Of a DNA stretch of 64,000 nt, positions 37,171 through 48,814 are shown piece after piece (within the stretch, counting starts at the first letter, position 1; each line of letters opens with the position of its first letter). Below the pieces are notes generated by a model. The model was not told the origin of the DNA. It made no database searches and saw nothing but the letters and a program-made list of their open reading frames with translations. Origin of the DNA: Botrytis cinerea B05.10. Its lineage: Eukaryota > Ascomycota > Leotiomycetes > Helotiales > Sclerotiniaceae. Location: the NCBI RefSeq assembly GCF_000143535.2, contig NC_037319.1:620001-684000 (forward strand), written 5' to 3'. A program made the translations under genes and the position numbers.

Positions 37171-38017
37171 TTATTCAGCAGTTGCAAATCTCTTTGCTCT
37201 AGCTTCCGCCTTTGCCTTCTCAGCCGGGTTATCGGTGACACGACCTGCTGCAGGCGGTTTTGGACCGGACTTCTGCGCATTTCTTGGGCCATGTTGTGAT
37301 CTCCTGGTGTCTGGTGTTGGTCTTTTTGAATTCCTTCCTCCTTGTCTACCATCTTCCCGAGCTCTCTTTTGTCTTCTTTCCGGTAGTGCGCTGTCCAATC
37401 CCTCGACAATTTTACTGTTGTCCAATCCAAACTTCTTCGCACGCTCTGCTAATTTCGCGGCCTCATCATCCTCTGTGATACCGAATCTCTTGGCTCTTGC
37501 AGCACGTTTCTCTGCCTCCTTCTGTGCATCGGATTTTTCAATACCGGCGCTGAAATCCTGTTTTGGTGCTTCTGGTACAGGTGCAACTTCAGTTGTGGTG
37601 GGGCCCGAGGCTGCGATTGCACCATCTTCAGCTGTTGGAACACCTTCGCCTCCGGTAACCTTCAAATCTGTGGTTTTGGCAGGATCAATCGCAGGTTCTT
37701 GATTCGGGACTTTCGTAGGGTTGGGAATCTCTTCTTTTCCTCCAGCAGCTGCTATCGCAGCTTCTGCGGGTGTTGCTTTCTTTTCGTCATCTTCGTCCCA
37801 ATCGATTTCATCTTCTCCTGTTGTTGCTAAGAATTTTCAGCTTTGAATTTCTAGACCGCACTTTCCAATTGAACTTACCGGTAGCTTCACCAGCTGGCGC
37901 TTTCTCGGATTCTTGTAACCTGGCGATCAAATCTGCCTTGTTACCAGAGATAGGTAAGGACTTCTCTTGAAGAAGCTTCTTAAGCTCAGGGACCTTGAGT
38001 TGGGAGTAGTCCGTCAT
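37171..38017 (-). CDS. Tho1/MOS11/CIP29-like SAP-domain RNA-binding protein
   Basis: Small nuclear protein of the Tho1 (yeast), MOS11 (plant), CIP29/SARNP (animal) family that binds RNA and takes part in mRNP assembly and mRNA export (established for the family). 264 residues in two exons, 38017-37879 and 37826-37171. Residues 5-40 form the SAP motif (LKVPELKKLLQEKSLPISG, then NKADLIARL). The C-terminal Tho1/MOS11 region has the repeated RAKRFG/RAKKFG elements (AARAKRFGI, LAERAKKFGL) and ends in a basic RGG-poor tail with a third AKRFA. Two in-frame acceptors nine bases apart (TTAG|CAACAACAG|GAG) allow isoforms differing by three residues; 37826 uses the first. ATG 38017 directly precedes the SAP domain. 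Confidence 0.92.
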
Positions 38018-39159
38018 TTTGGCGGTGTAGTTGTGCTTTGAGTTCGGATATTGGTGAGTTGACAAGTATCACAGTAGAAAATTCAATGCCTTGATTGGGT
38101 TGATGATTGTTGAGGTCAAAATTGTAATTGAAGTTGAGGTTATTTGATGGAATTCTTCTGGAGCTAGGAACGCGTCGAGATGGGAAATGCGACGAAGTAT
38201 TTCGCGCCAACGTGTGGCTGTACCTTGATATTTTAGTACAGAGTGTGGCTGAAATGGCGCTCGGACGTCCTTCTCTCCTTCCTGCCCTATCACCATACTA
38301 CATTGTAAAGACCTAGATATGGCTTAAGATTATCTGAGTTGGATCACTTCATATATACGATACTTATATTAGGTACTTTCAATCTATCATCGCTCATTGC
38401 GACTTGTACCTCGAATTCTGGTTCATGTCTGTGTCCTATTTGGGAATACGTGATGTGATGACCACGCGTTTTCGGAGTGTCTGCAACAGATGTTTGTGAC
38501 ACCACCACTGTGTGTAGATATCCTTCAGCATAGGAGCGTTTCTTTCCACACTTTACTAGTTCAATGGAAGAGAACTGAAGTCTCAGTCTGAGTTATCTCA
38601 ACTAGGAAACGTTATGACAAAATGGCATGATGCTCTTCTCAACTCTGGCTCACTATCAAACATCCCATCCATCTAGACTCACCGAGTCAAAGCTCGTCCA
38701 TTGCTGCTAGTCTGGAAGTAATTATTGTGGGAAGGGAAAAGCCATTTTTGTGCGGCAGATGGGATATTAGTCTACACTCACTTCTCGATAGCTTGAAGCC
38801 TCTTTTCTTGAAATTCTAGTCTCCCGGTCAATACTGCACATAAAAGATACGTTCTAGTCTCAGGCTTTCTAGTCTTAGGCTATGATTTTCACGACTGCAA
38901 GTTCGCCAAATCGAAGTTCAGACAGTGAGCAGAAATCTCTGCTGTAAATTGAATTGATCATCGTTTCTAATCTCTGTCGACAGAATGACAAAACTATAGC
39001 AGGCAGAGGAAAACAGCAATGGTCCATGGATCTGTCAAATTTTAGGTCCGTCATCAAGATTTCAACTCCAAGATCTCATTTCATCGATAATCACAGAGGT
39101 TCTTGAATGATGAACTGATTGATTATCAGGTCTTCATCATGAAGAAATTGAGCATCAAC
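38018..39159. other. Intergenic region
   Basis: Promoter of the Tho1-like gene and sequence beyond. No gene seen on either strand. Confidence 0.4.
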
Positions 39160-39914
39160 CATTAAGACAATGATGGAATTGTAAAATGCATTGTTAGGCC
39201 TATCGCCCTGTTACCGAACCACACGATAGGTACATATCTAACCAAAACTTTGGCACATTTCACAGCTATGCGGTAGTATGCAGTTAAGCGATCAGGAGAT
39301 GGATCTACTGGCCTTCTCTCCCAGGGTAATCTCGAACGAGGGACATAGTGAAGCTCCTGTATCAGAAGGTAGCTCCTGATCAGCACATCAGGAAATTCTT
39401 CTGGCCGATATACTAGGCGATGCTCGTGTTAGATATTTCTTACCCAAAGTCTTTTGGTGTCAAAGGTAGTGGAGAGGAACTAACCAACGTTGTGAAGACC
39501 GAGGAGTGTGCGCAGAACAACTCCCTGAGTTACCATCGTGATCTCATTTCTCTCACGAAGGCTGACGTACCTCCAAATGAAGGAGAGACCTACCTCCCTA
39601 TTATCAGAGAGCTCTTGCACAGTGATAATCGGAATTCCACGAGCAATCACATCTCTAAGGGCTATCTTCGTAGTTTGCTGACATCGAGGCATTGGCGAAC
39701 AAAAAATATGGGTAATGTGATGCGCGGTTATGAATCCTTCGTTGACGAATAGGCGAGCAAGTGAGAGTGCCTATTCCTTCCCGTCATCCGATAATAGCCC
39801 CGTAGATCTATCGTGCTATTGGCGAGAAATGAGTTAGCAATTTTATAGGCTCACATGGAATATACGTACTTGAGCGTGTCTCATTACATGTATGATGGTA
39901 GTAGGAGGCGGCAT
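39160..39914 (-). pseudogene. Histidine-phosphatase (phosphoglycerate-mutase-like) relic
   Basis: Exon 1 (39914-39870) encodes MPPPTTIIHVMRHAQ, the catalytic RH motif of the histidine phosphatase superfamily. A clean 54-bp intron follows (GTACGT, TGCTAAC, AATAG). The next exon from 39815 reads HDRSTGLLSDDGKE, then a stop (TAG at 39773-39771) exactly where the family has the Q of LTxxGxxQA. It continues in the same frame as ALSLARLFVNEGF and HIFCSPMPRCQQTTKIALRD, typical second-block sequence. Farther on, a frame with FPDVLIRSYLL and RPVDPSPDRLTAYYR could be the C-terminal half, but its frame is shifted and the second catalytic His was not found. So the gene appears dead through at least one nonsense change and later shifts. 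Confidence 0.7.
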
Positions 39915-40888
39915 AGTTTTGTGAATGATGAATGATGAATCAATGTTCAGAGATCAGTAAGAGAAGACCTGAAAGAACTATTGGCAAGTATTACCATTTA
40001 TATCATTCAAGATTCACTCAATTAAGACGTTATTAAGATATTGGAAAGTTCGTCAAACTTCGTTTTCACACACTTCATTGTCTGGAAATTCGAGAAAGAC
40101 TTCCAAGCAACTTACTTATTCTCCTACAAAGCAGAATTGATCAACGGGTGCCAAATCAAAATCCAAATCCAATTTATCTATCCCATTGGAAATATGTGAA
40201 CTTACTCAAGTCATCTTTTCTCGTCATCTAATGCAACCCCTCCACCCATGCCCAGATTTTGGGTTGCTGTATCACAATTCTTTGTTGGGCAATCGCTGGC
40301 TCGCCCAAAAAAGCTAACTTCATCGATTCATTTATAAAATAAACCGATGACTTTAGGTTTTTGCATAAAACAGTTTGTCAGGAGCACTGATGTATATTTC
40401 TTCTGTGGGATTTTCCATAACTGGTCTGATAAATATTGTATTCAATTTTGTGGTAGTTAAATTGTCGCATTGAAAAAAGATGCATGTATTTTCATCAATG
40501 GTAATTTGATACAGGAATCTAAAATGCTATCTATCTGGTGTAGAGAAAGGTTATGATCAATGGATCTTACCACGATGGAGTTGCAGAATGCGAGAGAACG
40601 GGAATCGGATGGTTGGGCAAGGGCTTCTGTTGAAGTAAATCATCGGTTGAAATTCGTAAAGGGACAGAAACCGGTTGGGGCTAGTCTTTGGGTTTTGAAG
40701 GCAGATTGAGGGAGAGATCTATGACTGGATAGGTTGATCATGATAACGTTTTGGTGTGATTGTAGACCTAGGACAAAGAAACAACAACGTAAAGATTCTC
40801 ACAAAGAACCGTTCAATGACCTTTCTACATCTGAACTCCTAAGTAACAACAACAAGCGCAGCGATAAACTCATACATAAAAAGCCCCT
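39915..40888. other. Intergenic region
   Basis: No gene recognised on either strand. Confidence 0.4.
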
Positions 40889-41405
40889 ATGACAAAGAAA
40901 CCGAAGAACAGCACCCAAACATCCATCTCTCTATCACCACACCAAACTAGAACAACCTCTCCCCTTCCACATATAACCACCCTCGCCCGCCCCAAACCCT
41001 TCTTCCCCATCTCCAAAAGTCTCCCCTCAATCCCACACGATGCGATTCCCACTCCGGAAAAAACCATCAGGCATCTATTGCGGACCCCTTTTGGAGTATC
41101 ACAACCCGAACTTCAACCTCTCACCTCGAGAATTGAAATCACCCAGTCCATGTCCTCTTCGCCCAAGAGAAGAGGAGGAATCGATTGGAGGTAGGTGTGC
41201 GATACGAATCAATCGCGATTGCGAGTTACTAATGTTGCGTGATAGGATAGATAGAAGAGATCGAGAGATGGGATGTAGTCGAGACATCGCAGATGAAGGA
41301 TGGGTAACTGACTGGATTTTGAGAGGTATTGCGAACCTGATTCTCTTTTTTTGTTTTTTTTTTGGCTTTTGGCTTTTGCCTTTTGGCTTTTCGGATTTTT
41401 TTTAG
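40889..41405 (+). CDS. Possible small protein with hydrophobic C terminus
   Basis: Tentative. ATG 40889 opens a 101-codon frame, basic and Ser/Pro-rich (MTKKPKNSTQTSISLSPHQ). Its end coincides with a good donor (GGAG|GTAGGT). A GTTACTAATG branch-like site and GATAG acceptor follow, and exon 41246-41405 continues in frame to a hydrophobic tail (ILRGIANLILFFCFFFGFWL). Total 153 residues. Overlapping frames on both strands are also open, so codon bias does not decide. No family recognised; part of the tail comes from a low-complexity T-rich tract. Confidence 0.3.
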
Positions 41406-42162
41406 ATCTAATGGAATTTATTTTTCGGGAACTTTGGGGACTTTTCTTTGGGTAATCGTGGATGTGAATGTGGATGTGAATGTGATGTTGGTCTGCGGTG
41501 TGGTATGGTATAGTTGAAGGTATGCACAGTGCCTTTGTGATGGATGTTATTGTAGATATATGGAGTCTTTTACTTTAATGATTGTCACCTCATGACTGCA
41601 GTGTCAAGAGAAGATACATCACGCGATGGTGTTAGCCATCCATTATAAATTCAGGACATTGAATCTTTCCAACGAATTTTGTTCAATTTCAGGATATTGA
41701 TGGGGTTCTATGAAAACATTTAGACAGTACGCACATGAAGCAGGCCTTGTGTAGAAGCACAAATACATAGCTGAGGTGTAAGATGTGAATCCCATCGTAT
41801 GACAGAGTTTGAAGTTCCAAGAATATCATCTAATGATATGACGTTTTCCGAAAGACGTCGAGTTCACCGTCCTCTTTGATACTATCAAAAGAATATCATC
41901 CTGATAAGTCTTTCCGCCATAATAATTGAGTACGATTCAAAGACGACTTTGGGGAGTGATGTTACAAAAGGACCATCCAGTCTCTGAATACATCTTCATG
42001 CCCAAATAATCCAGCATCTCATTAACAATTGAGCCATGTGTGCGATCGTGTTTAGTACCCATTGCGGAAGTGAAGTTGTACTTGTGTTTTTTTTAATTTT
42101 TTTAATTTTTTTAATTATTTTATTTTTTTTATTTTTTTTACTTTTTTTATTTTTTTAAATTC
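41406..42162. other. Intergenic region with poly-T block
   Basis: No gene. Repeated GGATGTGAATGT units occur at about 41458-41492. A T-rich low-complexity block (about 42087-42160) lies directly beyond the stop codon of the minus-strand gene at 42163. Confidence 0.5.
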
Positions 42163-42942
42163 TCAAGTTGCGTAGATCTTAAAAAAGATGCATTCATCAT
42201 TACTAGCTTCGTCCTTACTAGCACCCATACCAAAATGGGAACGTTCTACAGGAGCGTCCGGCAATTTTTTCTCGCGTTTATTGACTCTGATTCTTGACAA
42301 GTCGATCATCCAGGTTTGTGAATCTCCGATGCTTCTATGACCTCCGCTTGTTTTTAGATATTGAAACAGCCCGGTACTCCACGTCTCGTCTAATGTCCAG
42401 CCACGTTTGACATATTCTGACGAAGAGTTAGGTTTGGCAAGATCGATGTCGTTGGCTTCGGAAGAGAGTGATGGAGATTCACCAGTGTCAAACTTTATGA
42501 TCGCTGAATTTTGCTTAATAGTATTGGTGCAGGAGATTGGATATGATGGAGATTTACCAGTGTCAAACTTTATGATCGCTGAATTTTGCTTCCAGTTACC
42601 CTTAAAAGCTTGTTCTGATTCCTAGTATCTCAAGTATGAAAAAATTGCAAGCCTAGAAGAAAATGACTCGTATATCGAAAGCCAACAACACACCTCAGGA
42701 ATAGATGAGCACTGAATGACTACCCATTTAGCAATGTCATCACGTTTCCTAGAATTTCGGGCGTTGGGAAAAAGACTAGGTGTATGTCGATATGAATCAA
42801 GAGGAACCAAGTATCTCCAAGGTACACTAATACACGATAGTCTCGTTCATCTCTAAAATGCCCAAGAGAATGAAAGCTTGAAAGACTGAATTGCGTGTAT
42901 CAATCAACATCGCCCAGTCACGTCCACCAGTAGCTGCATAAC
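42163..42942 (-). CDS. Unrecognised protein gene with an in-frame internal duplication, perhaps broken
   Basis: Minus-strand coding sequence that lacks a nearby ATG in its main exon and is easy to miss. Exon 42621-42163 (153 codons to TGA) reads in part KRGWTLDETWSTGLFQYL, then WMIDLSRIRVNKREKKLPD. It joins in phase 0, across a 72-bp intron (GAG|GTGTGT...ACTAG|GAA), to exon sequence ending CSSIPE at 42694 and including VPWRYLVPLDSYRHTPSLFP. Farther upstream, from an acceptor at 42943, another stretch (TGGRDWAMLIDTRNSVFQAF, then ILLGILEMNETIVY) ends in TAG at 42829-42827, four bases before the next coding frame. That looks like a frameshift or an unresolved splice. A 75-bp unit is duplicated in frame (42470-42516 and 42545-42591 copies). 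No domain is recognised. Confidence 0.5.
42470..42591. repeat. 47-bp direct repeat, 75-bp period, inside coding sequence
   Basis: Copies at 42470-42516 and 42545-42591 differ at one base. Period 75 bp equals 25 codons, so the duplication keeps the minus-strand frame; both copies encode KQNSAIIKFDTG. Confidence 0.95.
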
Positions 42943-45073
42943 CTGAGGACACTTCTCAGCTTTTGAGGCTTCTAACAAATTTACGCTTCAATTGTGTGAT
43001 CTCAGAACTTGGCTTTTTATTGTTCAATCACTGATGAATCATTCTGGGAGTTTTTAAGATATGCAAATCAATATTTCAAGAGATAGTTATACCTAAAACT
43101 ATTTTTACAGTGTCCTATTGGTCCTGCACACCTCTTCAGTTGAATTCGATTCACGTGATCCGGTCTGGAGCAACTCCTTCAAGTACCGATGTACTACCGA
43201 GGTTTACCCATAACTTGCTCAGGTACTCCACCACTCTGCCGTTGCTGCTGAGTGAGCAGAGCGGAATGTATATGGGGAAATCCTCTGTCTTCCATAATAG
43301 CAACTAGTTTTGGTATCAAGCGTTGATATCGCAATGATGACATGGAGAATCATCTGTCTCTTGCTGGCATAACAATTGTACATTTGGGTTCTATGCACAT
43401 CGAGTTTATGTTGCAAGGCCACTAGACGGTACCAACAAAATTTTGCAGCCCACACGTACTGTCGCTTGAAAGCGACATCGAGAGGTTTGCTGCATGGCTA
43501 TTTGCGCCTCAGTCTGCTCATCCCATGTACGAATCCATAGACATTCATCTGGATAGAGGTAACAACCAATGAGCCTTGCCCTCAGTCGCCTCAAGCCGAA
43601 ATGTTGCACGTCTCAAATTCGCTCTTATCCGCTGTCCTATGATATTGTTTCTCGCTGCTTCTGTTGTATCCAATACAACACAGTGTGTTGTCGCGTTGGG
43701 GCGAAAAGCACTTGCTTTAACCTGGAACGCTCAGATGTATCTGCAATAAGGCTGAACTAAAACATCCAGCTACCAAAGCTTTCGGTCTGAATTGTAGCGA
43801 CCATGCGAATGCCTCTTCTAGACTTCTAGACCTAAAGTCGTACAATTCTATGAGTTGGTCTCACATCCAAATTCCACCATGGTAATAAATGGTGTCACCC
43901 CACTCCTCATACGAGTCTTTTATAACATCATCATATAAATCACACAGGACTTTACATCACGCAACCATAGAGAAAGCGATAAATGTTTGTTGCATATCTG
44001 AATACCCGGGATGGATGAAGTTGCTGCATCTGGTAATTTTTTGAAGGTTCTCAAAGTTGGGAGAGAATCGAATCGAGATGTGCCCTCGTGAGAATGAAGA
44101 AGATTGGTTGGGAGACATAAACCACACCCCTGAAATGATCTCGGATACTTGCTGACGCTGAGGTGAGTGAGATTCGTTTGGCTGGGTTTGTGAATAACCT
44201 GCGACGTTATTGTATCACGCATGATGCAAATTTGTCAATTGATCTTCCATAATTCACTAATCTATTAACATTCCCAATCGCCAACCCAGCCAAAACTCCA
44301 TCGCTCATCGTTGTGCTTCGTACCGCATACCCAATGGGCTATCGTCGCCCGAACTTTTCAAAACTCAAATCTGAGATCTCCACGCTCCTGACTCAAGACT
44401 ACATCCAGGGCCCCATAATCCTTACTCGAATCACCAGTCTCCAATCAAAGCAGTCACTACAGACCCACCCCAAATGGAAAAACCGGACCTCACATCCCAT
44501 TTCTTCAAAATAACTGACTCGACCGAGGATTTACGACATGCAACAAAGAATTTGTTGACCCCATGAAAGTCAGTGATAAGTGGATTTTGGGAACTATTTA
44601 GGAAGGAGTTTGCGTCGTATGATTGATAGCCAAGCAAGCAAAGCCAGCAAGCAGGACAGGGGAACTGAGCTGAATATGTAATGGAACCGTAATGGAAATA
44701 ATGAGCTGTGAAGAGATGGGATGGGAAGGTGGGGGCTGGGATTGCGGAATGGCTGCAGACATGCAGCGGCATCCACGGGAGCATACAGGTAGGTGTAACG
44801 GTTTGGGAGCATAATCTTGTGTGTTTGGGTTTGCATCTCATGGTGTACAAATTAATATACATCTTGGAAATTTGAATATCAACCGTTAATATCGATCGTT
44901 ACATGAAATAAATTCAATCTCCAGAAGCAAAGGACATTGGCTGGAAACTGTGCAAGAAGCGAAGAAGGTATATGCATCGCAACCAAACGCCTTTGTCCCT
45001 AAATATGGAGGAATAGAGGACCACAACCAAAGAGTCCTAGCCAAAGACCCAAGGCATGAGCAGTTCCTCCGGT
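42943..45073. other. Intergenic region, no gene recognised
   Basis: Several frames of 60-100 codons on both strands (around 43220-43610, 43920-44222, 44313-44513) have no family motifs and overlap one another. No RNA gene or repeat element was recognised. Confidence 0.35.
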
Positions 45074-47123
45074 CTATCCTTCCTTTACAGCTTCAATGAT
45101 ACTTCCAGCCCAGCAGGTTCCCATTCTCTCACATTCTTCTACAATTGCAGCATCATCCCACCACCATTTCCCACCCTCGACATAGGTTCCCCACATATTT
45201 TTCCACAGCATTCTTCCCACCGCACTTTTCAACTGCCATTCTACTTGTTCCTCCCCATTTACAATTCCAACACATGCTAGAAATTTCAAAGATGATGTGC
45301 AGCTCCCCTCGGCCCAAAGTCCTGCATCTGCCAACCATAAAGGAAATAAACGAGTGGGGTTCAAACATCGGAATTGCTTCTCCAAGTTTACTGTTAGATG
45401 AGTATCAAGCCAAGATCTCAGTCGCGGACCAAGTGACGAGGGAACTGGGCAAGGATCAAGGATGGTTAAATAAAGAATACCTGGTTGAGTGGTTCCAAGT
45501 CCACTGGTCGCAGTGGGCGATGCTGGGATTTCTGACGTCGAAGTACGGGAAGATGTGAGTGTACGATGGCACTCTTTTAGTATACTAGGGATAGAAGACG
45601 AAGCGAGTAGAGATGGCAGACCTATAGAATGAACCGCACTGAAGATATTTGAGGCGTAAGATAATTGTGAAGTAGGTCCCGGAACAGCGAGAGGATGGAC
45701 ATTTGGATATAATTTTGGCGACAAAGGGCTTGTGGAGACATGATGTATTTGTTTTTCCGGGTTCAAAGCTGAGTGGAATGATGCAGAAGCTGTTTCTGTG
45801 AGCATACTAATGAGAATGCTGGAAAGATCACTCACCGTGATTTTCATACAATGAGAGCATTTTCCCGAATTGTGGTGCTCCATTGAGCGTTCTAGAAGTA
45901 TCACGAGTCCTGTCGACGCGATTGATAGCTCGCAAAGCAGTGAGCATCCAAAGTTGTTTCTCCAGCTCGAGCTCTCGATATACCGATGCGTCAGCCACTT
46001 CCATCCATTCCTCATTCAATCTTTCGAGAATAATTTTATTGCTTGCTGCCTCCATTTTACGAATATTCATTTGCAAATGTGTCTGCTCCGAGTTAGAAGG
46101 TGAGCGATTACGACCACGAGGTTTTCTCCTTCGACGAGACCCTGAAGACTTCAATGAGGCTACTGATGATGCGGTTTCTTCCGCTGGACAAGCCCATGTC
46201 TCAGGGGGTCTCCATGAATCTGAACGCCTGTTCCTTGCTGTAATTGACCACTCGGTAGTTCTAGCACTGGTATCATTTCTAGATTTTAGTATTCTAGGAG
46301 AGCTTGGCATCTTTGGGGACTCGGGACTGTGTGTAGGTGGAAGTGGAAAGTCATATGTTGAGGAAATTGATGATAAAGCGGATCTAATACGTCAGCGAAG
46401 GCTCGGCCTAATCAAGACATAGATCCTTACTCTCTCATTGTGGTGTCTTGAATTTGGATAGGAACTGTTCCGGAAGTGATATGAACGACAGTAGCTAGTT
46501 GTTCTGATGCACTGAAATCCTCACTTGGGGCGACAGTGATCTCAGTACTTTGAGTGACAAAAGAATTTGGGCTCAGAGGCTGTATGAAACGATTCTTGCT
46601 TTGGCCATCTGTTATAGAGCCCCATGATGACTTGGTTCCCGCGGATCTTCCGGTATAACCAGAGAAAATGGACTCTAGATGAAATTAGTTCGAGATCAAT
46701 ATTAGGGAAGTGGAACTCACCGTCTGAAGGACTTCTCTCGGATTCTTGGTAAGATGGAACTGTTGGAAAGAATCCATTTACTGGAATACGTGTAATAGTT
46801 GTCGTAGTCGTTTCACGTACCTCTTGTGTTGATGTTGATGTCTCTGAAGTGCTAGTATAGCTTGACATTCGACGAGAAACTTTTGAAGACTGTTCGGTTC
46901 TGATTGCTGGTGGCTTTGGAGATGTCACAGCTACTGGAGCTGATATCTTTTTGTTGCCGCTTCCAAAGAAACCAAAGATAGAGTGCTTGATTGACTTGGA
47001 AGAATCACTGGACTTCGAGCTTCTTATTGACGGCGATGATCCCCTGGTGGACCTTTGATCTTTGCGATGTTTCCTCTGCCCAACGGTCTCCCGTGTGGGA
47101 TCAGTCCACGAAACGTCGAACAT
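45074..47123 (-). CDS. Protein with methyltransferase-like C-terminal domain and coiled coil
   Basis: Four exons on the minus strand: 47123-46721, 46674-46431, 46383-45836 and 45795-45074, giving 638 residues. All three introns (42-48 bp) have GTGAGT or GTAAGG donors and keep the frame. The N-terminal third is Ser/Thr-rich and probably disordered. Residues about 315-370 form a helical, charged segment (QMNIRKMEAASNKIILERLN, LEKQLWMLTALRAI). The last 240 residues look like a fungal class I methyltransferase-like fold: PLSPKLYPNVHPLAVPG, GILYLTILDPCPVPSSLGPR, FRCLNPTRLFPLWLADAGL, VGRMLWKNMWGTYV and WWWDDAAIVEECERMGT. The general build (disordered N terminus, methyltransferase-like C terminus) matches the gene at 27.6-32.3 kb, though sequence similarity between them is weak. 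Substrate unknown; a clear SAM-binding GxGxG was not seen. Confidence 0.75.
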
Positions 47124-48814
47124 AATTAGAAAGTATGGTTTCTAGCAGGCTGTCTCTGCCAATGGAGGGAGGGAAAGTACCCTTGAAATTCAATGATATG
47201 ATCAAGAGGAAAGAAACATTAGTAAGTATACGTGGAAATGATTCACAAAAATCCATTGTGATATATATTTTCCGGGTAGTCCTGCCATAATGTTTGTTTC
47301 AGGAGGTTGAAAACCTTATCGCTCATGCGAGGAGTTTTTTCACTCGCATGGTGGCAATTCGCGGGATGTAGACTAGTGCCACTCCTCTTGGAGTCTCTCA
47401 CATACTTTCTGCAGGATATCTCATCATCCAACTGCACCATCCCGTGAGCCGAGTAAGTTCAGGTCTTCAATTCGGCTAGTGGCTTTGAAAGGTGGATGAT
47501 GGAAGAGTTTTTGGGAGAACACAGCATTTAGCAAGCAAGAGAAATTGGAAGACACCTTATATCAAAAAATATGTTGTACGTGGTTGGACAATTCAATGAA
47601 TTATGGCTTTGGTATGGGTGCAAATACTACAATGGGGAAGCAGTAGCATGAAGGGAGAAGGAAGGGAGGAGGAAGGAAGGAGGCACCTTACCTTTTACCC
47701 AAAGAGGTCTAATGCGGAAAGAGCCGCGATCATATTTCGCGATTGTGATCAGAAACAAACTTATCGAACACAACATCAATTATTTTCTTGCTTTTATCAC
47801 GACACCAAATCGGTATTCATCAATCAAACTTCCAATTGATGATATTTAATGGACGTTGAACGCTTTTCTTCCATTCTTCCATTTCATCCGAATTAATCAA
47901 TAAAACCCCATGTAGACTTTCGTCTGATCCACTCCATAGGACCACAGCTCAATATCTACTCTGTGGTCATGATTTTCAGGTGATTATTGTATAACATGCA
48001 CCCTCCCGAATTATGTCGTCTTTTCTCTGTTTACCCCCCTGGAGGGTTCACCACTTTCTGCAAATCTCATGCAGCTACGGTCGGGACTAGGCCCAAAAGC
48101 TGTGTCCTGCAAGCCATGCAGAGGTATCACAGGATGATGATTGGGGATGAAGTTTCACAACTGAAGCCACAAGCTCACGAGAGCCCTTGATTAGATATAA
48201 AGAAGCCGTGGTACCTGCATTCATTATTTCAATATTCTCATGGAAATATCTAATCCTTATGAACCTCATCGAGCTGCTGAAATTCATGCCAAGAGAATTC
48301 ACCGGGAAGAATAATATCATTTCCGGAAGCGTTGATTCACAAGGTATTCCGATCTATCACAAAGAGGCGTTCCCCAATCATTATTACTCAAATGCCATTA
48401 TCCGTTGATTAGTTCGCGAACCAGACTGAGCCTATCATTGTGTTCCCATTATCTCCCTTGCCGAATTATGCAGTCCTACGCGGTAGTGTAGACTGCCACC
48501 CCTCTTGATCTCCAGTTCCAAAGGGTCAAGGACTACTTTATACAAGCAAGATTGAACTCACAAAGTCCTGATCATTTTGGTCATGGGGGGCGGGAAAAAT
48601 TAAATGAGTTGCAAATTGAAGTTTACATTCCGATCCATTATCTTTGACTGTCAAAAAGTTCCTTCTTCTGTTCAGATGCTTCCGCTGTCATATCAGAAGT
48701 TTGTTCCGAAAAGCACTCAAGCTTTTTACCGTTACTGTATAACTTCTAAGAGTCTCCCACGTTCTGATCGTGTGCTTCAAACTTGGCAAAAAACAGCGTC
48801 GCTGTCTACGAATC
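47124..48814. other. Divergent intergenic region
   Basis: Upstream of both the methyltransferase-like gene and the purine transporter. Small frames occur but none is recognisable. A purine-rich GAAGGGAGGAGGAAGG tract lies at about 47650-47685. Confidence 0.4.

Noticed and set aside
45883..46422. 179-codon plus-strand frame
   Set aside because: Antisense to exon 3 of the 45-47 kb gene, whose splice junctions keep the frame.
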